A DNA stretch of 64,000 bases from Strigamia acuminata (lineage: Eukaryota; Arthropoda; Chilopoda; Geophilomorpha; Linotaeniidae), in assembly GCA_949358305.1 (NCBI GenBank), contig OX442315.1:2728001-2792000 (forward strand), given 5' to 3'. Below, one piece after another: positions 10,086 to 20,098 of this stretch (the stretch's first letter is position 1; every line of letters starts with the position of its first letter). A program made the translations under genes and the position numbers. The notes beneath the pieces were generated by a model. The model was not told the DNA's origin. It worked only from the letters and a program-made list of their open reading frames with translations, and searched no databases.

Positions 10086-11370
10086 GTTTGTCGAGAATGG
10101 TGTCTGCGATGCGGAAGACTTTTCGTTTGTTGGTGAAAACTGCGAAATACTAGTATTAGTTTTCCAGTAGCAATTTCAGTGGAAGATAAACTTGTCATTC
10201 TTTTCATATCCGTCGTATTGCACTGCGTGCTGGATGGTAGCTAATTAGATTTGTGCTCATGCACAAATGCACTTGGCCGCAATGCATAAATCACTGCCAA
10301 AATACATTTCCAGGATAAAAATTTTTATTTATTTATTACTCCGTATTTTTTTTTTTAAATTTAATTTAATTTAATCTTAACCAATATAAAAGAAACAGAA
10401 TGTTCTCCGTGACCTGACGCGATCATTACCAGCATTTCTGTCACACAGTTGACAATTTGCCATTTTATTCCATGTAAATTGCAAACCTAGGCTTGATATT
10501 TTCTTCCTAAAATTTCTCAATTTTACATCCCTTAATTAAACTCTAGAAATTTCCATTTTATTTTATTTTATGAATTTAAAGAATTTCTTTTCTGGGTTTG
10601 AATCAATTGTCACGGTCTAGGTTTTTACGCGTTAAATACGCGCATTTCCCTGTTTGTTTAACTCTAATTGTTGTATTTTGTTCGCTAAATAAGCCTTAAA
10701 CATAACCATAAACCTAATTCCTAGACTGCAAAAAATTTTGGATTTCCAAAACAAAAGTCATTGGTAAGTTAAAGGTGAAATTAGATAAATACCAGTTTGG
10801 AAACTGTTAGGTTTTCATCCCCTCATCCAAGGAGTCTTAACAGCCGTTGTGTTAGCAAACACCTCTAACCTGAGATATTCTCTTATCTGACAGGTGGGAC
10901 CCGTTTTTTCCTAATATAAATGAATCTCTTTATCTTCTTCACCTAAAATTTTATGGTTATTTTTAAGATGGCTGCAATTCTAGCCTGTGCTTGGCTGGTA
11001 AGTCGACAGACTCCTGTCTTCTCTCCTCAGATAACTTACCTCTTTTTCAAAACTTTGTTTCCCCCCCCCCCCCCAGTTTTATCTTCTCAAAAATCCGATT
11101 TCATAGCTCCATTTAAATAGTACTAATTTGATGGTGTTCTACAACTTTGTAATTGGAAATTTTGCTCTAACTCGACCAACTAACGAGTTAGCGAATGAAA
11201 AGTGCATTGTTGCATGTCTGGCATGAAATTTGATTAAACCATTGGATTCGTCATCCCTACTTTGCTTTAGGCTAGTCTGCTTGGTTTTTTAAAAAAGCAT
11301 ATGCTTTTTCTGGAAATTGACTGGAGCGTCTTAAACGAAACACCCTGTTTGTATTCATTTTTCAGACATC
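10086..11370. other. Spacer between genes A and B
   Basis: The first 150 bp (10100-10250) are conserved upstream of A, B, C and D (GGAAGATAAAC, CATTCTTTTCATATCCGTC) and probably hold the 5' UTR or promoter on the minus strand. The rest is AT-rich with a C14 run at 11061-11074. A word cluster around 10380-10560 (ATTACCAGCATT, CCATGTAA) recurs in the other intergenic spacers. No gene was found. Confidence 0.55.
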
Positions 11371-11480
11371 CTTAGTGACCCTCCTTGCATTGTCAAGGCA
11401 GGTTTTATTTGGGCCAACAGGTATATACTTTGCTTACACAAGGTGATCTAGAGAGACTTCATGATTTTGAAAATGTAATT
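11371..11480. repeat. Interspersed repeat, copy 2
   Basis: It matches 2977-3091 over its whole length. Its right edge is the TA where the pogo-like element at 11482 was inserted. Confidence 0.65.
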
Positions 11481-11481
11481 A

Positions 11482-12049
11482 CAGTTGAAACTCTTTATAA
11501 CGAACCGGGATATAACGAATTATCGCTATAACGAATTGTTGGAAATGACTTGGTTGGCCAGCCATAGAACACCATGTTAAATATTTTCGCTATGACGAAT
11601 TTCGATATAACGAATTATTCGTTATAACAAACAAGTTTTCAGGTACACTATAATACCCATAAGCTCTCGTTATAACGAATTTTCAAAACTGATCACATCA
11701 CTCACAACATCCGATGCCCATATTTAGAAAACAATGGAAAATGAAAATGTCTGCCAAATGAAAGGCAATTTCGTTCACGACAAGCTGAACATTATTGATG
11801 CCATTGACAATGCCAAGAAGCCATCAATTGTAGCAGAGGAGTTTAATTTGTCCCCGTTCTACAATTTCAACAATTTTAAGGAATCGGGATAAAATTAACA
11901 TGAAACTTGCAAGTGGTAATCAAGGTTTACAAAAAAAATAGTTCTTGGTGCTAAAATTTGATTTTTCACCTAATTCGTTTTAACGAATTCTCGTTATAAC
12001 GAATCGATTCATCCGGTCCCTTGCGATTCGTTATAAAGAGTTTCGACTG
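11482..12049 (+). mobile_element. Pogo/Tigger-type element with transposase HTH remnant
   Basis: Ends CAGTTGAAACTCTTTATAACGA and the reverse complement of TCGTTATAAAGAGTTTCGACTG are inverted repeats, flanked by TA. Subterminal GTTATAACGAAT words occur near both ends. Inside, the plus strand encodes a CENP-B/Tigger-type helix-turn-helix remnant (IIDAIDNAKKPSIVAEEF), and one frame further on RDKIN, as in the NRDKI motif of the family. It has a frameshift and no catalytic domain, so it is non-autonomous. Confidence 0.75.
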
Positions 12050-12192
12050 TACTATGAAAACTAGCCGGTTTTAGGCCAGAACTAATTACGTTTACAATAC
12101 GATTTCCCATCGCTAAAATAAGTAATTGGTGATAGACGAACGAGTAAGATTTTATTTCAGCTTGTAGTACAACACATTTCAATGTAATCCAG

Positions 12193-14143
12193 TTATTCAG
12201 TTTTCACATGATTGCCGTCAACCTAAATATAATGATTGAGTATTGTGCTTTAATTTCAATTTTACTGTCTAGATTTTTAGATTTACCTTTTTCTGTAATT
12301 CAGCCACAGTGGCATTCATGTCGGAAATCATTTGGTTTAGAAGCAAGATTTGACTCACCATTTCCTTCATGGTTTCAAGATCTCTATCTGAAATATCACA
12401 CAAATTGAACGTTCTGAAAATATGCTTAACAGTAATGCTGATACGCGTAACTATTTGGCTAAATTAAATGTTAAAGTTGCTAAATTTCGTCAAAAGATGG
12501 CATTGGCGTTTGGCTTTGTCATCGCCTCGTCATCTGACTGATTGACTAATTTAGCAACTTTAACATTTAGTTTAGCCAAATAGCGTGCTACGGATCGGCC
12601 GACAATCGGAACGATCCACACGCGTCACAATACTCAACCGTAATTTCGGAACGACAGTGTGTTTGATGTAATATAATTTTCCATTTTGGTTCCGTTTCCA
12701 TTCTCGTTTCGCGCTTGGCATAAATACGTTCCCGAATCCGTTACGGTGATTGACGATTCAGAAGACACCACTTCCCATTCCTCATCCTCAGTTTTCTTCT
12801 TCATCAAGATGTCTTTCGGAGAAGGAAACCCGTTACCTTTACACGTTAATTGCTTCCTTTCTCCCTCTAGAATGTTTCTATCTTGAACGGCGAAAGTAGC
12901 GTCCGCCAGTAACACTTCATTTGTGGAATCTGAAAGTTATAAAAGAAATAAGACACAAATTAGACTATTTTAGCATTTAAAATTCTTCTTTTGGTTGTAA
13001 AGGGTGTTCCAAAATTAACGCAAGATTTGAATTAAATAGAAAATAAAAAATGTGCTTCATCGCTCGTAAAATCAGCATCCACTTGTTGATGTTCAAGAAT
13101 CCATTCAACAAACACTCTATGCTGTGCGTGGTCATTAGGCTTCAGTTGTTGTGTTAATTGAATTTTGTAAGCATGGAGACACATCTTTCTCATTTTTTCA
13201 GAATTGCCAACAATTTACTGCACAAATGGCGGCAAATTCAAATCTTGCGTTAATTTTGGGACACCCTTTATTACTCACAGGGTATGCCAAATGTTCCAAT
13301 TAGAACATCTTTTTCGCTTCCCGATTTTATATTACATTTGATTTCCTTTTCTTTTTCGCCGTTTACAAAAGGTACTTGAATGCTCGACTCCGATTCGAAC
13401 AAGTCATCGGTTTGTCGACCGTAAGAGGTGTCACTTCCGATGTGTCTACCATCCGCAAACCAGTTAAAATCCGTTTTTGAACTATAACTTTTCTGCAAGT
13501 ACGAGTGGCATCTAAAGTTGACTTTGGCTTGCTCGTTTGGATAGATCACATTTTCTGAATTGTTCTTCCATAATCTGTTGTTGTATAACAGGCTGGAAGG
13601 TTTTCCTAAAAGTTCGAACAAATTTCCTATAAAAATTTCGCTAGTTTGTTAGACAAATAAATTCATCTCCTAAGTGGTGAAATACTTTGAGATCACCACA
13701 GTTAGTAAAACTGACCTTTGACTTCGAGATAAAACACTTCGTATTCTTTATCGGTGGTGCAATGGTATTCGCCCGCATCGTACACTTTGACATCATCGAT
13801 GTCGATAACGCACAATTCCGAATGTCGGATTCTGAAGCGTTTGTCGCTATTCTCTCCTCTCTTAACCATCAAAGTCTTGCTGTTTGTGAACTTATACAAC
13901 TCGCATTCGGATGTTTTCATTTCTCCACACGCAAACGACACCGATCCATTTCTTTCCACTTGCAACCAGTGTTTTTCGGCAGTCACACCTCGAGAAAGAA
14001 ATAAAACAAAACAATTAGTAACACGAACTCTTTCAAAAATGAGTAAAGGGTTAGGTGAAAAGATCAAATTGCGTACCTGTAGCTGTAGTCAAGGCAACTA
14101 GTATTGAAATGTTCAAGATACTCATTTTCAGAATAAAGTTCAT
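12193..14143 (-). CDS. Secreted three-Ig/coiled-coil protein, gene B
   Basis: Exons: 14143..14077 (signal), 13988..13716 (Ig1), 13605..13279 (Ig2), 12929..12639 (Ig3), 12387..12287 (coiled coil) and 12222..12193 (tail and TAA). Lengths 67, 273, 327, 291, 101 and 30 equal those of gene A, giving 362 aa, with all junctions in frame. Ig motifs: FACGEMKTSEC, DAGEYHC, DFNWFADGR, EIKC, LTCKGNG, DSGTYLC. Donors GTACGC and GTGAGT are near consensus. A 269-bp Tc1/mariner-like element interrupts intron 3 without touching exons. Ig3, coiled coil and 3' end are closest to gene A; Ig2 is closest to gene C. Confidence 0.82.
12451..12583. repeat. 133-bp MITE with long inverted ends, intron 4 of gene B
   Basis: CTATTTGGCTAAA at the left end and TTTAGCCAAATAG at the right end are exact inverted repeats. 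The arms continue with TTAAAGTTGCTAAATT and AATTTAGCAACTTTAA. The core is one copy of the unit seen three times in gene A's intron 4. No clear target duplication is seen. Confidence 0.65.
13000..13268 (-). mobile_element. Internally deleted Tc1/mariner-superfamily element
   Basis: Inverted ends of 34 bp start AAGGGTGTTCCAAAATTAAC (left) and, reversed, AAGGGTGTCCCAAAATTAAC (right). TA flanks both sides. Gene A has the uninterrupted site in the matching intron (TTGGTTGTATTACTGACAG). The minus strand encodes about 50 codons of the middle of an insect-type transposase (AYKIQLTQQLKPND, then TSDEAHF with the catalytic-type Asp). It lies in intron 3 of gene B. Confidence 0.85.
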
Positions 14144-14289
14144 GTTTGTCTGCGGTGTGGGAGACTTTTCGTTTGTTGGCGAAAACTGTGAAATACTAGT
14201 ATTAGTTTTCCGGTAGGATTTCAGTGGAAGATAAACTTGCCATTCTTTTCATATCCGTCGTATTGCATTGCGTGCTGGATGGAAGGTTA

Positions 14290-14857
14290 TTAGATTTTTA
14301 TGTTGGTGCTCACGCACAAATGGACTTGGTCGCAATCCATAAATCACTGTCACTGCTTGAAGTTTCATATTTACAAAATTTAAATGTAAGTAAATATGAA
14401 GTGCAAATTTATATTTAACGCGTTAAGTAAATATGATGTTAAACGTATGTTAAATATTAATGCGAAAGTTAAATTTAATTCATATTTACTTATAGTAAAT
14501 TCCAGGATGGGAATTTTTATTTACCGTACTGGTATTTATTTATTTTTTATTTTATTTAATTTTATTTTAACCAATCTAGAAGAAATAGAATATTCTCCAA
14601 CACCTGACACGATCATTACCAGCATTTGCTTTCTGATTTCTATCACGCAGTTGTCACTTTTCCATTTTAATTCCATGTAAATTGCAAACCTCGTTTTGAT
14701 GTTTTCGTCCTAAAATCTCTCAATTTTACATCCTTTATTTCTACAACCTAAACCCTTAGTTAAACTCAAAAAAATTCCATTTTATTTTATTTTATTTTAT
14801 TTTATTTTAAGTATTTCTTTTCTTGCTTTTAATAAATAATAAACATTCCTACTCTAC
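14290..14857. other. Spacer between gene B and remnant G
   Basis: AT-rich spacer with the same word cluster as other spacers (ATTACCAGCATT at about 14615) and ATTTT runs at 14778-14808, which read as AAAAT repeats on the transcribed strand. An imperfect palindromic patch of TATTTAAC/GTTAAATA words lies at 14340-14500. No gene. Confidence 0.5.
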
Positions 14858-15545
14858 CTTTTGCTGCAAATCGGTCACGGTGGCGCACATATCAAAAAGC
14901 ATTTGAGTTATGAATGCGAGTTCACGATCTGAAATACGAGAAATCGTGTCAATATACAATCAAACAACACGCCAGTAACACTACACTCAAGACTCAACCA
15001 TAATTTCTCTACGAAACTTCCTCGGAAATATAAACTAGACGCCTTTTGACTTGTGCACCAGGTGGCGACGTGAGCGCCGACGCGCAACACAAGGTAAGTA
15101 ACATGGCCTCCCAGAAACGGACACTTCGACGAGTTGGCCTCCCGATCAACCGTCGGGTCTCAAATCGCGGTGAGTAAGCGGATAAAAGATACTAAAACGA
15201 ACATTCAACTACCGTGTTTCCTCCCAGGTTCATCACGAACCCCGGACCCCAGCTTACGATCCGCCAGCCACGGAAGTTGATACGCGCACGTTGACGACAC
15301 TCACTTCTCTGGATCGCTCTCGAAACAGGATACGCTTGTTTTCGTCATCGTTTCCCGCCTCGCACACGTAAGTTTCCTACTCGGTCACGCACACCCGTTT
15401 TTATCAATTTTCTCTGTGAGATAATCATCGGCTAAAGAAAACGCGGTTCCCTCGCACGTCACTCGTTTCGTCTGACCATCCAGTACGATCTGATCGCCGC
15501 AAACACAATCCTAATTATCAATAAGCTGCACTGAACTTGTGGCAT
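14858..15545 (-). pseudogene. Degenerate Ig/coiled-coil paralogue remnant (G)
   Basis: A coiled-coil exon is preserved at 14928..14858: acceptor TATTTCAG, 71 nt, donor GTAGAG, reading DRELAFITQMLFDM and ending TDLQQK. It has the same length and phase as in C to F. To its right, up to about 15545, is a broken Ig3-like region: acceptor GTTGCAG, then a frame with an internal TAG before DCVCGDQ-like sequence and GQTKRVTCEG (compare GETKQLTCKG). Several stops follow. No Ig1, Ig2 or signal exon is attached. It represents a more diverged family member than A to F. Confidence 0.6.
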
Positions 15546-15549
15546 CTGC

Positions 15550-16058
15550 AACGTAAATACTAAATTTAAGCTTAGATATAGTTGTGGTGACCTCTGATTG
15601 TATTTTACTCACAAATAGGTGGCTGATGTAGGTTTCTTTTAAAAAAAATAAAAAATTCTTGGTATTTAAGCTTGAAAGTGGAATTTTAGTTTTGAGGCTC
15701 ACGCTACTCAGGAGAAAAAGGTTCGGCAGAAAAACTTTCTGCAGGAAAAATTACCAAATTCTGCAGAATTCTGAAGGAAAATGAAAATCTTTTCTGCAGA
15801 ATATTTTTGGCTGGCAATTTTTCTGCAGAATTCTGCAGAGAAAAAAGATTTTCTGCAGAACTTTTTCGACAGGCAAATTTTCTGCAGGATTCTGCAGAGA
15901 AAAAAGATTTTCTGCAGAACTTTTTCGGCAGGCAATTTTTCTGCAGGATTCTGCAGATTTTTTTTTACCTGGGTTGCATGGACTTATTACCGGCATGCAT
16001 AAATCAAGGATGGACTTTTTTTTAAACAATATTAAAACAAATGTATAGTCAACTTCTA
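15550..16058. other. Spacer with tandem repeats between remnant G and gene C
   Basis: Holds an intergenic repeat also present near 19440, 29740 and 33770 (TAGGTTTCTTTTAAAAAAAA, ATTCTTGG, GTGGAATTTTAGTTTTG) and the tandem array listed separately. No gene. Confidence 0.6.
15718..15970. repeat. Tandem array of approximately 59-bp TTCTGCAGAA-rich units
   Basis: About four units built around TTTTCTGCAGAACTTTTTCG and GGCAATTTTTCTGCAGGATT. Each unit has several CTGCAG palindromes. All six frames stay largely open, which creates false ORFs. Units differ by a few bases. The array is not seen in the spacers of other copies. Confidence 0.8.
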
Positions 16059-16423
16059 CGACTCCTTTTCATAAGTTTAGAAAAAAATGTAAAAATAGCT
16101 AAGATCAAACTTTAGGGCTGCTAAAGCTAGAATTGAAAGAAGTTAGCACCCACATTTTTATACAGTGTTATAAAATAGTTCAAAAGGAAGAAATCTACCC
16201 AAAAAGTAATCTGTGAAAAGAAAAGCAACTGACACGTGACGAAAAGATTCGAATTTTGCAGCTCCAAAACATTGCCGATCTTCTTAATCGATCCACATCT
16301 AGCATTTTCAAGTGCTTAACTCGAATCAAGGAAAACGATGCTATAATACGAACAGGCAGACCCCTGATAAAGTTTGATCTTAGCTATTTTTACATTTTTT
16401 TCTAAACTTATGAAAAGGAGTCG
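16059..16423 (+). mobile_element. Tc1-type element with transposase HTH fragment
   Basis: Inverted ends of about 57 bp begin CGACTCCTTTTCATAAGTTT on both sides, with TA flanks. The spacer of gene D has the empty site (CTTCTAGTATGC). The plus strand encodes the N-terminal DNA-binding region of a Tc1 transposase (LTRDEKIRILQLQ, IADLLNRSTSSIFKCL, RTGRPL with the GRP linker). The catalytic part is absent, so it is non-autonomous. It sits downstream of gene C's 3' end. Confidence 0.85.
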
Positions 16424-16553
16424 TAATATGCAAGAAATGCAATAAACGCTAGTGGGTGATGATATTTGGATAGAATTACCAACAAGACAATTTTATTTTA
16501 TTTTATTTTAGCATCTACAACTAATTTCTAATGTAATCCAGTTCATTCACTTG

Positions 16554-19048
16554 TCACTTGATGTCAATAACCTAAATGCAATGGTTTTTGGATTATTGGG
16601 TGCGTTTGTTTTTAATGTATTAGTACACCTGTGGAGAAAAAAATCTTCACATGCGATTAACACTGAGATTTTTAGTGCTCTGTAGTCGCATTTAAACTTT
16701 CTATTGCCCCCAGAAAAAGTAAACTACTCCAGCCGCCGGTGGCAGAAAAATGAACTGCTCATTTGGAACCGAAGCAGCCTGACAGCATGTGAAGATTTTT
16801 TCGTCCATAGACGTCCAGTAGAAATTCGACAGCGTACCTTTTTCTGCAATTCCGCTACAGTGGCGTTCATGTCAGAAAGCATTTGATGCATGATTGCAAG
16901 TTCTTGGTCTGGAAAATTACTACAATCAATTGAAAAAATATTTCTAAGTAGTTTCAGCATTGTACTCAACCGTAATTTCGAAACGATAGTTTGTTGGATG
17001 TAACATAAGTTTCCATTTTGGTTCCGTTTCCATTCTTGTTTCGTGCTTCGCATAAATACGTTCCCGAATCTGTTACAGCGAATGACGATTCAACAGACAC
17101 CACCTCCCATTCCTCATCCTCAGTTTTCTTCTTCATCAAGATGTCTTTCGGAGACGGAAACCCGTTACCTTTACACGTTAATTGCTTTGCTTCTCCCTCC
17201 AGAATGTTTCTATCTTGAATGGCGGATGTAGTGTCCGCCAGTAACACTTCATTGGTGGAATCTGAGAGTTATAAAAGAAATCAGGTCTCGATAGTGATAG
17301 TGATAGTGATAGTGTAAAAACTTTAGTGTGTCGTTAAGTAATCTGTAGTGTGAAATTGGAAAAAATAGTGCGGAGAAAAGTAGTGCGAACGAAAATTACT
17401 TTTAGTGAAAAACAAAGAATAAATAGTGTGCCAATAAATACAACCCTCTGAGTGGTACAAATTAAGTTATTTTAGCAATTAAAATGCTTCATTACTCACA
17501 GGGCATGCCAAATGTTCCAATTAGTACATCCTTTGCGTTTTCCCATTTTATATTACATTTGATTTCCTTTTCTTTTTCGCCGTTTACAAAATGTACTTGA
17601 ATGCTCGACTCCGTTTCGAACAAATCATCGTTTTGTCTGCCGTGAGAGCTGCTACTTCCGATGTGTCTACCATCTGCAAACCAGTTAAAATCCGTTCTTG
17701 AACTATAACTTTTCTGCAAGTACGAGTGGCATTTAAAGTTGACTTTGGCTTGCTCGTTTGGATAGATCACATTTTCTGAATTGTTTCTCCATAATCTGTT
17801 GTTGTAAAACAGGCTGGAAGGTTTTCCTAAAAGTTTGAACAAATTTCCAATCTAAATTTTGCCGTTTGTTAGTTTATTATTAGTAAAACTTACCTTTGAC
17901 ATGGAGATAATACACTTCGTATTTTTTATCGGTGGTGCAATGGTATTCGCCCGAATCGTACACTTTGACATTATCGATTTCGATAACGCACATTTCCGAA
18001 TCTCGGATTCTGAAGCGTTTGTTGATAGTCTCTCCTCTCTTAATCACTAAACTCTTGCTGTTTGTGTACTTATATAATTCGCATTCGGATGTTTTCACTT
18101 TGCCGCACGCAAACGACACCGATTCATTTCTTTCCACTTCCAACCAGTGCTTATCAGCAGTCACACCTTGTGAGAGAAATAAAATAAAACAGATAATTAG
18201 TAATACCTAGGATGATCAACTTCAGGACTTCACATCAGCTCAATTTAATTGTTAGACTGTAAAACGATTCTGTTTTCTGATCGTGGCGCCATCCGGCCGA
18301 AACGACACAAAATGACGTTATTTTGCGGGCAAATGGCGGACAACTGACATGACATCCCGCATTTGCATTTTTAGAGGACATTTATATTTTATGTTTAAGT
18401 TAAAAATAATATCTGAAAATTTTTTATTATATTTTTAGATATAGTTTTTAAATCAAACGTTAAATAAAATTGTACTACGTTATAACGTTCGCCAAAAATC
18501 TAAGTGCGGGATGTCATTGTCCGCCATTTGCCCGCAAAATATTTTAACATAGCAATGACAGATGGCTCCTTCGCATTTGTACGGGACAACTTAGATTACA
18601 AAAAAATGGTGGATGTGAAGTCCTGTAGTTGATCGTCCTAAGTCAGGGGTCGGCAACCTGTGGCTCGCGAGCCGCATACGGCTCTTTCAATGTCAAGATG
18701 CAGCTCTCCAGTTCCACGTGCAAATATTAATAATTATATTATTTTATTTTCAAAACTCATAAAAAATATTATACTGCAAAAAAAATCAAATTTTTATACC
18801 TAATCCTAATCAAATACCATAATATTGAAACAAAAATGTTAGTGGCTCTTTAAAAACTGGGAAATTTTGTAAATTGGAACTTTTGGCTCTTCCGTCTCAA
18901 AATGTTGCCGACCCCTGTCCTAGGTAACACAAACTCTTTCAAAAATGAGTTGACGGAGAAACCCATCCTCAAATTGCGTACCTGTAGCTGTAGTCAATGC
19001 AACTAGTATTGTAACGTTCAAGATACTCATTTTCAGAATAAAGTTCAT
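16554..19048 (-). CDS. Secreted three-Ig/coiled-coil protein, gene C
   Basis: Exons: 19048..18982 (signal, MNFILKMSILNVTILVALT), 18166..17894 (Ig1), 17826..17500 (Ig2), 17261..16971 (Ig3), 16908..16838 (coiled coil, 71 nt) and 16571..16554 (VIDIK, then TGA). Total 1047 nt, 348 aa; all phases agree. The coiled-coil exon lacks 30 nt present in A and B and reads DQELAIMHQMLSDMNATV. AATAAA-type signals lie in the (TTTTA)n stretch at 16490-16510. Intron 1 carries a MITE with a nested hAT; intron 3 carries a 156-bp insertion. Ig1 and flanks match D, Ig2 matches B, and Ig3 matches F, so the gene is a mosaic. Confidence 0.82.
17290..17445. repeat. Insertion with (ATAGTG)n in intron 3 of gene C
   Basis: Gene D reads straight through this point (CAGGTCTCTGAGTGG). 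Gene C has about 156 extra bases starting with four ATAGTG repeats and continuing with scattered TAGTG words. It could be the end of a non-LTR or SINE-like insertion with a microsatellite tail, but no internal promoter or tail was recognised. Confidence 0.6.
18204..18926. mobile_element. MITE in intron 1 of gene C, carrying a nested hAT
   Basis: Ends TACCTAGGATGATCAACTTC and its inverted partner (GTTGATCGTCCTAGGTA, split by the hAT target duplication) bound an element with inner inverted arms GCAAATGGCGGACAAC... and GTCCGCCATTTGC. Removing the hAT gives about 440 bp. Gene B's intron 1 lacks it (AATTAGTAACACGAAC). Gene D has the same element at the same place, so it predates the C/D duplication. 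Confidence 0.7.
18644..18917. mobile_element. hAT-type MITE, 274 bp (gene C copy)
   Basis: Starts CAGGGGTCGGCAACCTGTGG and ends with the inverted GTTGCCGACCCCTG. An 8-bp target duplication, TCCTAAGT/TCCTAGGT (one mismatch), flanks it, as expected for hAT. The palindrome GGCTCGCGAGCC lies near the left end. No transposase is encoded. Confidence 0.85.
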
Positions 19049-19199
19049 GTTTGTCGAGAATGGAGTCTGCGATGTGGGAGACTTTTCGTTTGTTGGTGAA
19101 AACTGCAAAATACTAATATTAATTTTCTGGTAGGAATTCAGTGGAAGATAAACCTGCCATTCTTTTCATATCCGTCCTATTGCATTAGCGTGCTGGATG

Positions 19200-19622
19200 G
19201 AAGGTTGGAATTTTAGGTTGGTTAGGTTGGCCTCAATGCATAAATCACTGTCAAAATACATTGCCAGGATGAAAAGTTTTATTCATTTATTTATTTTTTA
19301 TTTAATTTAATTTTATTTTATTTTAACCAATCTAGAAGAAATAGAATGTTCTCTAAGACCTGACCATTACCAGCATTCGCAGTTTTAAATTTACCATTTC
19401 ATTCCATGAAACTGACTGTGGTCACCATTATTCAGGTGAGAAAAATAGGTGAGGTAGGTTTCTTTTAAAAAAAAAAAAAATATTCTTGGAGTTTAAGCTT
19501 ATTTCATATACTTGTGCTAGAAAGTGGAATTTTAGTTTTGAGGCTCACGCTCGAATGGACTTATTACTGGAATGCATAAATCACTGTTTCCAACAGAATG
19601 GACTTTTTTTTTTAAAAATAAT
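19200..19622. other. Spacer upstream of gene C
   Basis: Contains the shared intergenic repeat words and TTTTA runs, with no coding signal. The 19110-19200 part belongs to the upstream block conserved among genes A to D. Confidence 0.55.
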
Positions 19623-20098
19623 AGGCGCGTTCAATCCTAAATGGATTTCGCTGATTTCGTTAATTTTCTTCATTTTCTTGATTTCGGGAGACCGGAAGTG
19701 ACGGTTTTTACGTCATGAAAACTAAATCTGATTTCAGAAATTCCGATTTTGGAAAATTCACGGGTAGGGTCGCTTTCCTTGATTTCCTTGATTTCCTTGA
19801 TTTCCCAGTTGATTGTCAGCCATCTTGAATTGGGGCAGTTATTTTTGTTTCCAATTTAATAATTGCAATTGGGAAAATTGGGATATTTTGGCCGCGTTTG
19901 AGCTCTCGAACGCGGCTGACTCTGTTTTAATGTCCTGCACTGCAAACAGGAAGTTGATCCAACAGTTCACATTGCGCATGTGCAGCAGTTAGATTTTTGG
20001 AAATTTTAAGGTTGTTTAAAGTTGAAATCTGATTTCCTTGATTTCTGAAAATCAAGAAAATCACGATTTCGGAAATCCATTTAAGATTGAACACACCT
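19623..20098. mobile_element. 476-bp MITE, 3-bp target duplication AAT
   Basis: Inverted ends AGGCGCGTTCAATCCTAAAT and (reversed) AGGTGTGTTCAATCTTAAAT are flanked by AAT. The equivalent spacer of gene E is uninterrupted (AAAATAATATTAAAAC). The interior is rich in TTGATTTCC repeats and codes for nothing. A 3-bp duplication suggests a PIF/Harbinger-like origin. Confidence 0.75.

Noticed and set aside
15708-16029. Several Cys/Phe-rich ORFs on both strands
   Set aside because: Artefacts of the CTGCAG-rich tandem array.
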